From Actinomycetales bacterium (GTDB taxonomy: Bacteria > Actinomycetota > Actinomycetes > Actinomycetales > Cellulomonadaceae): a stretch of DNA of 64,000 nucleotides. The stretch is from positions 1 through 64,000 of the forward strand of contig JAHLLI010000017.1 in NCBI GenBank assembly GCA_020444245.1, written 5' to 3'. Below the pieces are notes generated by a model that had not been told where the DNA came from, did not search any database, and was given only the letters and a program-made list of their open reading frames with translations. The stretch's first letter is position 1. Every line of letters starts with the position of its first letter. Shown here piece by piece: positions 7,548 through 15,978 of this stretch. Both the position numbers and the translations under genes were made by a program.

Positions 7548-9082
7548 CAGTGCACCCTCACTCGCGGGTCGAGGGCCGAGTAGGCGAGGTCGGCCAGCAG
7601 GTTGAACGTCACGGCCGTGATGCCGACCACCACGAACACACCCATCACGGGATTCGGATCGACGTTCTTGATCCCGGTGATGAACAACGTTCCCATGCCC
7701 TTGATCGAGAACACGTTCTCGGTGATGACCGCACCGCCGATCAGCCCGCCGATGTCGAACGCGACGATCGTCGCGAGCGGGATCAGCGCGTTGCGGAACG
7801 CGTGACGCACGACGACGACCCGCTCGGAGAGCCCCTTCGCCCTGGCCGTGCGCACGTAGTCCTGCTCCATCACCTCGAGCATCGAGGACCGCGAGTATCG
7901 CGTGTACGAGGCCAGCGAGATCAGCAGGAGCGCGAACGTGGGCAGGACGAGGTGGCCGTACTTGTCGATGCCGTGCACCCAGAAGTCGCCCACCAGGTTC
8001 GGGGTCGTGGCTCCGATCGTCGAGATCGGGCGGCCGCGGACCCGCGTGTTGTTGAAGTACTCGGGCCAGGCCTGCATGAAGCGGTCCAGGGCCACGAGGA
8101 TCGCGACGATGAACGCCGTGAGGGCGGCAGCCTTGCGGGACTGGCCCGGGTCGTAGCCGCCGAACAGGTGCCCGGCCAGCAGCCCGCAGCCCACCGCGAT
8201 CGCCCCGTACAGGATCAGCAACCAGATGTTCATGGAGTTGAGCAGGGGCGCACCCACCGTCATGACGAGCACGCCGAGCACCACCATGCTCAGCGAGGCG
8301 TAGAGCGCGGGGCGGTTCTGCAGGCCGGCGACGATCGCCGTCACACCGATCGCGATCCCGGAACCGAGGACCACCAGGACGACCGGCCCGATCCCGGGGT
8401 AGGCGAACCAGTCGCTCGCCGACAGGTAGTACATGATCCCGGCGGAGACGACGGTCGCCGAGACGAACGTGATCGCGCGTCTGAGCCAGGAGCCCGACAG
8501 GATCACCGTCCAGATGACCCCGGAGGCCAGTGCCCCGATGACGATCGTCTGGGTGCTGAGCCTCGGATCGGCGAGGAAGTCGTTGAAGCCGATGGCGCCG
8601 AACTCCTTGAGGAGGACCGCGACCCAGAACACCGGCAGCGAGAAGAACAGGAATGCGATGAACGTCACCGAGTAGTCCAGCGCGGAGTACTGGCGCAGCG
8701 CCGTGACGATGCCCACGGCGATGCCGATGGTGATCGCGAGCACCGCGGCGCCGGTGACGAGCTGCAGCGTCGACGGGATCGCCGACTGGAGGGCGGCGGT
8801 GACGGGCTGCCCTTGGATCGACGAGCCCAGATCGCACTGGGCGAACGGCACCACGCACTTGGCGGCTCCCCCGAGCCACACGAAGTAGCGCAGGACCGGC
8901 GGGACGTCGAGGTTCAGGAGGTCGATCCGCGCCTGCATCAGCTGCTCGCGGTTGGGGCGGTTCGAGACCCGCAGCTCCTGGAGCGGGTCTCCGGAGAACG
9001 CGATGAGCATGTAGACGATGAACGAGGCGCCCAACAGGATGAGCACCGACGCCAGCAGGCGACGCAGCAAGTAGGAAGTCAT
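7547..9082 (-). CDS. Oligopeptide-type ABC transporter permease (OppB/DppB family), enlarged
   Basis: This is the first membrane subunit of the importer. Residues 1-170 and 345-511 look like ordinary OppB: helix 9-30, the GSSIQGQPV and PSTLQL region, LPVFWVAVLL, then the EAA loop QDYVRTARAKGLSERVVVVRHAFRNALIP near 408-436 (shown here only for orientation). Between them, about residues 178-340 form an insertion with roughly five or six extra hydrophobic helices, so the protein is 511 residues instead of the usual ~310-330. The start at ATG 9082 gives the canonical MTSYLLRRL. GAAGG lies 13 nt upstream. It is coupled to the downstream oppC-type gene and separated from the lipoprotein gene by a strong hairpin. 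Confidence 0.88.
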   Translation of the reverse strand: MTSYLLRRLLASVLILLGASFIVYMLIAFSGDPLQELRVSNRPNREQLMQARIDLLNLDVPPVLRYFVWLGGAAKCVVPFAQCDLGSSIQGQPVTAALQSAIPSTLQLVTGAAVLAITIGIAVGIVTALRQYSALDYSVTFIAFLFFSLPVFWVAVLLKEFGAIGFNDFLADPRLSTQTIVIGALASGVIWTVILSGSWLRRAITFVSATVVSAGIMYYLSASDWFAYPGIGPVVLVVLGSGIAIGVTAIVAGLQNRPALYASLSMVVLGVLVMTVGAPLLNSMNIWLLILYGAIAVGCGLLAGHLFGGYDPGQSRKAAALTAFIVAILVALDRFMQAWPEYFNNTRVRGRPISTIGATTPNLVGDFWVHGIDKYGHLVLPTFALLLISLASYTRYSRSSMLEVMEQDYVRTARAKGLSERVVVVRHAFRNALIPLATIVAFDIGGLIGGAVITENVFSIKGMGTLFITGIKNVDPNPVMGVFVVVGITAVTFNLLADLAYSALDPRVRVH

Positions 9083-9201
9083 GGCGTACGAAGAGCCTTC
9101 GGGTGGGTGCGCGTCCATCGAGGGCGCGGACGAGGGTGTCCTGGATTCTAGGTCACGCCCGACCGCGAACGCACAGCCGCGAGGGCTGCCCGCACAGACG
9201 A

Positions 9202-9235
9202 GCGCTGGGGCCACACCGCGGCGTGGCCCCAGCGC
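9202..9235 (-). terminator. Hairpin between binding-protein gene and permease gene (attenuator)
   Basis: Perfect 13-bp inverted repeat GCGCTGGGGCCAC / GTGGCCCCAGCGC with an 8-nt loop, and no T-tract. It lies 38 nt after the binding-protein stop, inside a same-strand operon, so it probably stops part of the transcripts and/or protects the upstream mRNA, keeping the lipoprotein more abundant than the permeases. Confidence 0.75.
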
Positions 9236-9272
9236 CCATCATCGTGGGTCGGGCGTCAGACCCGGGGGGTGG

Positions 9273-11069
9273 TCAGGAGCTGACCGTCCACTCCCAGGTG
9301 TTCCACCAGACACCGTTCTGGTTCGGGTTGAAGGTGTCGATGCCGCTCAGGCGGTCGGCGACCGCGACGACACCCGGCGACTGGTACAGCGGCAGGCCGT
9401 AGTAGTCGCCCCAGACCAGCGCGTCGATCTGCTGCTCGATCTTGACCTGCTCGGCCGGGTCGAGCGTGACGATCAGCTTGCCCGCCAGCTCGTCGACCTG
9501 GGCGTTCGAGTAGCCGTTGAAGTTGCCGCCACCACTGGTGCTGAAGATCTGCGGCACGCCGCCGACCCCGACACCGGAGTTGATCCAGCCGAAGATGGTC
9601 GAGTCGTAGGAGCCGTCGCCGAGGCGCGAGCCCCACTTCTCGTCGCCCTCGTCCTTGATCTGGAAACCGGCCTTGGTGGCCGACTGCGAGATCAGGGTGA
9701 AGTCGTCAACACGGTTCGGGTTGGTCGGCTTGTACAGGATGCTGACCGTCGGCGAGGTGACGCCCGCCTGCGCGAGCAGCGCCTTGGCACCCTCGATGTC
9801 CGGCTCGCCCGGGAAGGCGTCCGAACCGTTGTTCGCGACCGAGTCGGCGTAGCCGTCCTGGGCCGGGACGAAGATCTGCGAGTTCAGGATCTCGCCGTCC
9901 GGCTTCTGCGGGAGCACGATCGCCTCGAGGATCGCCTGACGCGGGATGGTCTTGAGGAACGCCTCGCGGACCATCGCAGCCTTCTCGGCGTCGCCACCGT
10001 AGGTGGCCGGGTCGAACGCGCCGCCGTTGTTGAAGGTCAGGTCGATGTGGTCGTACGCCAGCTGGTAGCCGGTGTAGACGTTGACGCCGGTCAGGCCCTG
10101 GAGAGCCTGCAGGGTGTCGGCGGACGACTGCGGCGCGGCGACGTCGATCTCACCGTTCTGCAGCGCCTGGACCTCGGCGGTGGCGTCCGGGATGGACTTC
10201 ATGATGATCTCGGCAACCTGCGGCTTGTGGTCGCCGACGTAGTTCTCGTTCGGCACCATCGTGACCGACTGGTTCTCCTGGACGTCGGAGACGATGAACG
10301 GACCGTCGGACAGGTACAGCGACGGGTCGTCCGGCAGCGTCGTCGAGTCGAAGCCGGTGTTCCAGAAGTCCATGACCGCGGCCATCTGGTCCGAGGTCTT
10401 GTCCTCCGAGCCCTTCGGCTCGCTCTTGATCAGGTCGATCAGCGCAGCGCTGTCGGCCAGGCCGGCCTTGGTCGCGACCACGTGGGCCGCCGGCATGCCG
10501 GTCGTGAAGAAGGAGATCTCCCAGTCGGCGGCCGGCTCGGAGTAGACCAGCGTGATCGAGCGGCCGTCGTCACCCAGCGTCGGGAACGCGGTCAGGCCCA
10601 GGGTGCTGGTGTCGCCGGCGAAGTCGAACGAGTGGTTGTCGTTGCTGAAGTAGCCCGACTCGACTGCCCAGTCCAGGAGGAGGTCAGAGGCGTCCACCGG
10701 CTCGCCGTCGGACCACTGCACACCCTCGTTCACGGTGTACGTGACCGTCAGCGGGTCCTCGCTGTCCACCGTGTAGGTGCCGAACGACTCGTCCTTGACG
10801 ACCTTCAGGTTGTCGTCGACGTAGTTGAAGTCAGAGTGCGTGGCGAGCGAGATCTTCGAGTTGATGTCCACGTTCCCGTTGCTCGTGTTCGAGTTGAACG
10901 AGAAGAACGTGTTGACCTCGGCCACGGTGACGGTCCCGGACGGGCCGCTGGCCGTGCTCTCGGACGCGGAGCTGGAAGGAGTCTCCGCCGGTGAGTTGCT
11001 GCAGGCGGCCAGCACGAGCGCGCCTGCGCCCAGCAGTGCTGCCACTGCCGTCATGCGTGTGATTCTCAA
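9273..11069 (-). CDS. Peptide/nickel-type ABC substrate-binding lipoprotein (SBP_bac_5)
   Basis: This is the extracellular solute-binding subunit of the importer, 598 residues. The signal peptide starts MRITR, has a hydrophobic core and ends in lipobox LAAC with Cys23, so the mature protein is a membrane-anchored lipoprotein. A Ser/Glu/Thr-rich linker follows, then the family-5 fold (for example GVQWSDGEPVDASDLLLDW, and KSIPDATAEVQALQNGEID). I chose TTG 11069 because AGGAGG lies 4 nt before it. The next in-frame ATG (11054) is about 19 nt from that Shine-Dalgarno and would lose the positively charged N-terminus. It is the promoter-proximal gene of the importer operon, followed by the hairpin at 9202-9235. 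Confidence 0.9.
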   Translation of the reverse strand: MRITRMTAVAALLGAGALVLAACSNSPAETPSSSASESTASGPSGTVTVAEVNTFFSFNSNTSNGNVDINSKISLATHSDFNYVDDNLKVVKDESFGTYTVDSEDPLTVTYTVNEGVQWSDGEPVDASDLLLDWAVESGYFSNDNHSFDFAGDTSTLGLTAFPTLGDDGRSITLVYSEPAADWEISFFTTGMPAAHVVATKAGLADSAALIDLIKSEPKGSEDKTSDQMAAVMDFWNTGFDSTTLPDDPSLYLSDGPFIVSDVQENQSVTMVPNENYVGDHKPQVAEIIMKSIPDATAEVQALQNGEIDVAAPQSSADTLQALQGLTGVNVYTGYQLAYDHIDLTFNNGGAFDPATYGGDAEKAAMVREAFLKTIPRQAILEAIVLPQKPDGEILNSQIFVPAQDGYADSVANNGSDAFPGEPDIEGAKALLAQAGVTSPTVSILYKPTNPNRVDDFTLISQSATKAGFQIKDEGDEKWGSRLGDGSYDSTIFGWINSGVGVGGVPQIFSTSGGGNFNGYSNAQVDELAGKLIVTLDPAEQVKIEQQIDALVWGDYYGLPLYQSPGVVAVADRLSGIDTFNPNQNGVWWNTWEWTVSS

Positions 11070-11513
11070 TGTTCCTCCTGAGAAGGGGCGGCCGCCCCAC
11101 ATCGCTCGCCAACCTCAGCGGGTGCACAGCAGTACGGCCGCTGTCGCGTGGCTGACACCGTAGTCGCGCCCGAGCGAGGGTCGAAACGGCTCCTGACCTG
11201 CGGGAGGGATCGTTACGTGATTGATACTGGTGGGTACGTCCCGACATGTGAGATTCGTGCGTGCGACATGGCCGGTCCGGCCGCCCGGGACTCGGACCGG
11301 CTCGCACCCCACCACACCTCACGTCCTCGCAGGTCAGCGGCACGCGCGACGGGACTGTCGGGCGCCGCCCGACGATCGACGATGCTCACTGGCCGGAATG
11401 GTCGTCCAGATGGCGGTCATCGATGCGCCTCCGGATAGCCGGCGGTCGAGGCCGACACGAAACGCACTATTAACGTGGATCGCCGCCCACCCGGGCTCAC
11501 GCGCCGCACGACC
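11070..11513. other. Gene-free intergenic region (~450 bp) between divergent importer and MFS genes
   Basis: This stretch separates the minus-strand binding-protein gene from the plus-strand MFS gene. Adjacent to the former is its AGGAGG. I see no convincing protein in either direction: the frames crossing it lack ribosome sites or family resemblance. No clear paired operator was recognised. It presumably holds the importer promoter. Confidence 0.5.
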
Positions 11514-11519
11514 TACAGT
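11514..11519 (+). promoter_or_regulatory. -10 box, leaderless-type, for MFS gene
   Basis: TACAGT ends 7 nt before GTG 11527. No Shine-Dalgarno is present in that gap, consistent with transcription starting at or next to the start codon. Confidence 0.5.
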
Positions 11520-11526
11520 GCTGCCC

Positions 11527-12714
11527 GTGCCGATGTCCCGGATCCGCGGGCTGCTCGCCCTGCTCTCCGCCTCGATGGTGGTCGACACCGCCGCCTACTC
11601 CGCGATCACCCCGCTGCTGCCGCACTACGTGCAGACCTACGACCTTGGCCGCGTCGGCGCGGGGCTCCTCGCGGCGGCGTACCCGATCGGCACCGTCGGG
11701 CTCGCCCTGCCGGCGGCGTGGCTGGTCGCCCGGGTCGGGCCCAAGCGCGTCACCCTGCTCGCGCTGGGGCTGCTGGGTCTCGCCTCGCTCGGGTTCGCTC
11801 TGGCCGGCACCGCTCCGCTGCTGGCCGCGGCTCGGCTCGCGCAGGGAGTCGGGGCCGCGGGGCTGTGGGCGGCGGCGCTCGCCTGGGCGATCGCGGTCGC
11901 GCCGCCCGGGCGCCGGTCGGAGGTGATCGGCACCGTGACGGGGGCGGCGATCGTCGGGGCCGTCGGCGGGCCCGTCCTCGGAGTGCTCGGCGACCTGGTG
12001 GGCGTGCGGGCCGTGTTCGGCGCCTTCGTGCTGGTGCCCGCGGTGCTGGGCGTGCTCGTGGCCAGGCGACCCGCTCCCCCGGCCGTCCCGCGCGAGGGCG
12101 GGCTGCGCGAGCTCGGCCGAGCCTTCGCCGACCACGGGGTCCGGGTCGGCGTGTGGCTGATGGTCGTGCCGTCGGTGGGTTTCGGTGTGCTCGCGCTGCT
12201 GGTCCCACTGCGGCTGGACGCGCGAGGCTGGTCCGCGGCCGCGATCGGCGCGGTGTTCCTGGTGGCCGCGGTCACCGAGGCGGCGGCGTCACCGGTCGCG
12301 GGCCGGCTCGCCGACCGGCATGGGCCGCTGACCCCCGCGTGGCTCGCGCTGGCCGGTGGTGCGGTGGGGCTGGCGCTGATGGCACCGCGCTGGCCGGCGG
12401 TCACGATCGCCGTGCTCGTGCCGGTGGTCGGTGCGGTGATCGGTTCGCTGTGGACGCCTGCCATGACGCTGCTCAGCGCCGGGGTCGAGGCGCGTGGCGT
12501 GGACCCCGCGTTCGGCTTCGGCCTGGCGAACCTCTCCTGGGGCGTCGGCACGGGCCTCGGCAACGTGGCCGGCGGCGGGCTGGCCGAGCTCGCCGGGGAC
12601 TGGTCGGCGTTCGCCGCGGTCGCGTTGGTGGCGGCGGCGAGCGCTGTCGTGCTGGGGCGCACCGTGCGGGGCTCCGACGCGCTCGGTGCGAGCGTGCAGG
12701 ACGCCGTCGGCTGA
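11527..12714 (+). CDS. MFS transporter (drug/metabolite efflux type)
   Basis: This is a 395-residue major facilitator protein with about 12 hydrophobic helices in two halves. The loop between helices 2 and 3 carries ARVGPKRV, the MFS motif A position, and the second half has ADRHGPLTP at the equivalent place. The N-terminal helix (LLALLSASMVVDTAAYSAI) and TPLLPHYV resemble DHA1-type efflux pumps. The GTG at 11527 is preferred because of the TACAGT box 7 nt upstream; an ATG at 11533 is the alternative. The upstream extension of the frame is not protein-like. The substrate is unknown, and the gene stands alone with no adjacent regulator. Confidence 0.85.
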   Translation: MPMSRIRGLLALLSASMVVDTAAYSAITPLLPHYVQTYDLGRVGAGLLAAAYPIGTVGLALPAAWLVARVGPKRVTLLALGLLGLASLGFALAGTAPLLAAARLAQGVGAAGLWAAALAWAIAVAPPGRRSEVIGTVTGAAIVGAVGGPVLGVLGDLVGVRAVFGAFVLVPAVLGVLVARRPAPPAVPREGGLRELGRAFADHGVRVGVWLMVVPSVGFGVLALLVPLRLDARGWSAAAIGAVFLVAAVTEAAASPVAGRLADRHGPLTPAWLALAGGAVGLALMAPRWPAVTIAVLVPVVGAVIGSLWTPAMTLLSAGVEARGVDPAFGFGLANLSWGVGTGLGNVAGGGLAELAGDWSAFAAVALVAAASAVVLGRTVRGSDALGASVQDAVG

Positions 12715-12773
12715 GGCGCGGGACCCTCGTCCGCCGCGCCCCGCATCCCCACCTCTACCCGCATGTCGGAGGA

Positions 12774-12789
12774 TCGAACTAGCGTTCGA
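12774..12789. promoter_or_regulatory. Perfect actinobacterial-type LexA (SOS) box
   Basis: TCGAACTAGCGTTCGA is an exact match to the mycobacterial/actinobacterial LexA site TCGAAC-N4-GTTCGA. The symmetry extends outward to GGATCGAAC/GTTCGATCC (12771-12792). It contains TAGCGT (12780-12785), a plausible -10, and ends 15 nt before the ATG at 12805, an ideal repressor position. Confidence 0.75.
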
Positions 12790-12804
12790 TCCTGGAGGTG
12801 GGCG

Positions 12805-13218
12805 ATGAAGGTCCTGGTGGCGACCGAAGCGACGCAGGGCGCTCGGGGAGACGACTACAGCTGGGCGACCCCCGGCGAGCTGGTGATGTTCGGCACGGTC
12901 TGCGCGGCTGATCTGCGAGGCACGGGCCGACCGTGCGGTTGCGGGCGAGCCTTCGCCGGGCTGCACTCGGAGCGCGCCACCACGACGGCGGAGGTCGTGG
13001 AATCCGCCCTCACCCTGGACGACCTGGTGCTCGCGTTCCGCGACAGCCTGGACCGGGGCGGGTGGCTGGACCTCGCCGGCAACCCGCAGGAGGTGACCGA
13101 CGTGGTGCACGAGGCGGTGATGGAGGTGCTGCTGGTCGCCGACCGCTACCCCGCCGGCACGGTGATCGGAACCCAACTGGGCGCGCAGTACGTGCGCCAG
13201 CAGGCGCCGGCGCGCTGA
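12805..13218 (+). CDS. Uncharacterised small protein, predicted SOS-regulated
   Basis: This 137-residue soluble protein has no signal peptide or helix-rich hydrophobic segment. It starts MKVLVATEATQG. It has three cysteines near residues 33, 44 and 46 within RPCGCGRAFAG, then an acidic, helical second half (LTLDDLVLAFRDSL, VTDVVHEAVMEVLL). The ATG at 12805 has GGAGG 6 nt upstream. Directly before it is a perfect LexA-type box, so expression is probably induced by DNA damage. I recall similar short proteins in other actinobacteria (possibly a numbered DUF), but cannot assign a function. The CxC pair could bind a metal, but too few ligands are visible to claim it. Confidence 0.75.
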   Translation: MKVLVATEATQGARGDDYSWATPGELVMFGTVCAADLRGTGRPCGCGRAFAGLHSERATTTAEVVESALTLDDLVLAFRDSLDRGGWLDLAGNPQEVTDVVHEAVMEVLLVADRYPAGTVIGTQLGAQYVRQQAPAR

Positions 13219-13229
13219 GCCCCGTCGGG

Positions 13230-14324
13230 TCAGACGTTGAAACGGAACTCGACCACGTCGCCGTCGGCCATGACGTAGTCCTTGCCCTCGATGCGGGCCT
13301 TGCCCACCGCGCGAGCCGCGGCGACCGAGCCTGCCTCGACGAGGTCGTCGTAGGAGATGACCTCGGCCTTGATGAAGCCCTTCTCGAAGTCCGTGTGGAT
13401 CACGCCGGCGGCCTGGGGCGCGGTCCAGCCCTGCCGGATCGTCCAGGCACGCGACTCCTTGGGGCCCGCGGTCAGGAAGGTCTGGAGCCCGAGGGTGTGG
13501 AAGCCGACGCGCGCCAGCTGGTCCAAGCCCGCCTCGGACTGACCGGAGTCGGCGAGCATCTCGGCGGCGTCCTCGGCGTCGAGCTCGACCAGCTCGGACT
13601 CGAACTTCGCGTCCAGGAACACGGAGTCGGCCGGGGAGACCAGGGCGCGCAGCCGGGCCTGGAGCTCGACGTCGGCCAGACCCGCATCGTCGGTGTTGAA
13701 CACGTAGATGAACGGCTTGGTGGTGAGCAGGCCGAGCTCGCGCAGGATCTTCGGCGTGGCGCCGGCGGCGTCGAGGCGCTCGCGCGCGGCGAACAGGGTC
13801 TGGCCCGCGCCGAGGACCTCCTGGGCGAGCTGGGCGACCGCGAGCACGGCGGGGTCGGCCTTCTTGCCGCGGACCTCCTTCTCCAGCCGCGGCACGGCCT
13901 TCTCCAGGGTCTGCAGGTCCGCCAGGATCAGCTCGGTGTTGACGGTCTCGATGTCGTCGGCCGGGTCCACGCGGCCGGTGACGTGGACCACGTCGTCGTC
14001 GGTGAAGGCGCGCACCACCTGGCAGATCGCGTCGGCCTCGCGGATGTTGGCCAGGAACTGGTTGCCCAGGCCCTCGCCCTCGCTCGCACCCTTGACGATG
14101 CCCGCGATGTCGACGAACGACACGGTCGCGGGGACGATCCGCTCGGACTCGAACAGGTTCGACAGCACGTCCAACCTGGGGTCGGGCAGCGGCACCACGC
14201 CCACGTTCGGCTCGATGGTGGCGAACGGGTAGTTCGCGGCGAGCACGTCGTTACGGGTCAGGGCGTTGAACAGGGTCGACTTGCCGACGTTGGGCAGTCC
14301 GACGATGCCGATGGTGAGAGCCAC
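13230..14324 (-). CDS. ychF: Redox-regulated ATPase YchF (Obg-like)
   Basis: YchF is a conserved P-loop protein of the Obg family that prefers ATP and associates with ribosomes. It is 364 residues, the usual size. The P-loop GLPNVGKST is at 9-17, the G3-type DIAG follows, the altered G4 is FNTDD-like where canonical GTPases have NKxD, and the C-terminal TGS-type domain ends in the expected ADGDVVEFRFNV. The start is GTG 14324, 8 nt after TAGACT, giving the canonical MALTIGIVGLPNVGKST. The frame upstream is not conserved. It is monocistronic and convergent with the LexA-box gene (11 bp gap). Confidence 0.95.
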   Translation of the reverse strand: MALTIGIVGLPNVGKSTLFNALTRNDVLAANYPFATIEPNVGVVPLPDPRLDVLSNLFESERIVPATVSFVDIAGIVKGASEGEGLGNQFLANIREADAICQVVRAFTDDDVVHVTGRVDPADDIETVNTELILADLQTLEKAVPRLEKEVRGKKADPAVLAVAQLAQEVLGAGQTLFAARERLDAAGATPKILRELGLLTTKPFIYVFNTDDAGLADVELQARLRALVSPADSVFLDAKFESELVELDAEDAAEMLADSGQSEAGLDQLARVGFHTLGLQTFLTAGPKESRAWTIRQGWTAPQAAGVIHTDFEKGFIKAEVISYDDLVEAGSVAAARAVGKARIEGKDYVMADGDVVEFRFNV

Positions 14325-14332
14325 GGGCGAGC

Positions 14333-14338
14333 AGTCTA
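14333..14338 (-). promoter_or_regulatory. -10 box, leaderless-type, for ychF
   Basis: TAGACT on the minus strand, 8 nt before GTG 14324, with no Shine-Dalgarno between. Confidence 0.55.
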
Positions 14339-14400
14339 CGGGCGCCCCGACGGCCGGACGCGCGGCCCGGCGCGGGACCGTCCGGCGAGGCAGACGGCCT

Positions 14401-15978
14401 TCAGCTGAGCGCGACCAGCCGCTGGAGCAGCTTCGGTGCGCCCCTGTCGTACAGGTGCCCACCCCAGCGTGCTCCGATCACCAGGAGGAGCGCGCCCAGC
14501 ACCAGACCGACGAGCAGCCCCACCCAACCCAGGACCGGCGACGGCAGGAGCACCGACGCGACCGCGAGACCGATCTCCGGCAGGGCGAGCACGCCCACCG
14601 ACAGCATGCCGCCCATCTGGAGCAGCACCGTGGTCACGGAGGCGCCCTGCTTGACGCCGAACGGGTTCTCGCCGGCCTGCTGGACCCGCATCACCACCGC
14701 CGCGGACATCACGCTCGCGACGCCGAGCGCCGACAGGAACGCCCCCAGCGCCGCACCGAGGAGCGCCGGCAGGTTCTGCGCGTGACCGGTGACCACGGCG
14801 AGGAACACCGTGAGCACCACCACCACAGGGCCCAGCACCATCAACGCTGCCGCCGCTCGGCCCGCCCGGTCGTCGACGCCGCGCAGCGGCGTCGCGACGT
14901 GCATCCACAGCGCGGTGCCGTCGCTCGAGGTGTCGGTCGCGATCGACCACCCGGTCACCACCGCGAGGAACGGCAGGAAGAACAGCACCTGCTCGCGCAG
15001 CCCGAACGCCCACATCGCGACGGGTGCCAGGAACACGGCGCCGACGGCCATCGCGTAGCGCGGGTCGCGGAACCAGTAGGTCAGCGAGCGAGCGGCGACC
15101 GCGCCGGCCGGGCTGGCGGGGGTCCTGGCGAACCACCCGAGCCCTCGCACGCTGCCGGCCGAGCCCGCGTCGTGCCTTGGCGCCTGGACCATCGACCTGG
15201 CCAGGGCCCGGTCCCAGGCGAGCAGGAGCAGCGCGAGCGTCGCCACGAGGATGGCGAACCGCACGCCCGCGTTGGACCACGCACCGGCCGCGACGTCGGC
15301 CGGGACGGACCACGCGACGCCGAGCGGCGTCCAGCCGAGCACGTCGGCCGCGCTGTGCAACGCGGCGACCACCTGCTGCTCACTGCCCAGGCCGCCGGTG
15401 GTGAGCCGACCGAAGCCGAGGTAGAAGGCGGCGAGCAGGGCGAGCACGCCGAAGCCCGTCACCTCGCGCGCCCGGCGTCCGGTGAGGATCGGGGCCAACC
15501 CGGTGGTGGCGGCCCGCGAGCCGACGACGCAGGTCGCCACGCCGAGCACCCCGGTGACCAGGGCCACGAGCACCGCGACCGGCTGGCGCCACCACACGAA
15601 CGCTGCGACGAGCACGCCGAGCACGGTGGCCACACCCGGGATGCCGACGAGCCCCGCCAGGCCCAGGCCGGCGATGAGGTCACGGCGCGAGATCGGGAAC
15701 GTGACGAACCGCGCCGGGTCGAGCGTGGCGTCCACACCGAACGCGACGATCGGCAGCAACGCCCAGCCGAGCACCAGCAGCGACCCCCCGGCGACCAGGA
15801 CGGAGCGCTGCAGGTCCGGCGACCCGGCCACCGCGAGCGCCACGATCCCGGTGAGCGCGAGCGCCAGGATCCCGAGGCCGTAGAGCAGCCCCACGACCAT
15901 GCCGATCACCTGCCAGACGCTGCGCTTGAGGCCGTTGCGCAGCAGCGTGAGCTTCAGTCGGACGAGGTGCGCAACCAC
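14401..15978 (-). CDS. ABC exporter permease (ABC-2 type, large)
   Basis: This 525-residue membrane protein has roughly a dozen hydrophobic helices and no nucleotide-binding motif. It follows and overlaps (25 bp) the ATPase gene at 15954-16772, so the two probably form one ABC exporter. The start is GTG 15978, preceded by GGGGGAGGG 6 nt upstream. The open frame extends much further upstream but there only shadows the ATPase gene. A cytosolic N-terminus (VVAHLVRLKLTLLRNGLKRS) leads into the first helix. The substrate is unknown, and no two-component system is adjacent. Confidence 0.82.
   Translation of the reverse strand: MVAHLVRLKLTLLRNGLKRSVWQVIGMVVGLLYGLGILALALTGIVALAVAGSPDLQRSVLVAGGSLLVLGWALLPIVAFGVDATLDPARFVTFPISRRDLIAGLGLAGLVGIPGVATVLGVLVAAFVWWRQPVAVLVALVTGVLGVATCVVGSRAATTGLAPILTGRRAREVTGFGVLALLAAFYLGFGRLTTGGLGSEQQVVAALHSAADVLGWTPLGVAWSVPADVAAGAWSNAGVRFAILVATLALLLLAWDRALARSMVQAPRHDAGSAGSVRGLGWFARTPASPAGAVAARSLTYWFRDPRYAMAVGAVFLAPVAMWAFGLREQVLFFLPFLAVVTGWSIATDTSSDGTALWMHVATPLRGVDDRAGRAAAALMVLGPVVVVLTVFLAVVTGHAQNLPALLGAALGAFLSALGVASVMSAAVVMRVQQAGENPFGVKQGASVTTVLLQMGGMLSVGVLALPEIGLAVASVLLPSPVLGWVGLLVGLVLGALLLVIGARWGGHLYDRGAPKLLQRLVALS

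Noticed and set aside
11115-11315. Small minus-strand protein between SBP and MFS genes
   Set aside because: No ribosome site, and the residues change character along its length. It is probably part of the importer leader.
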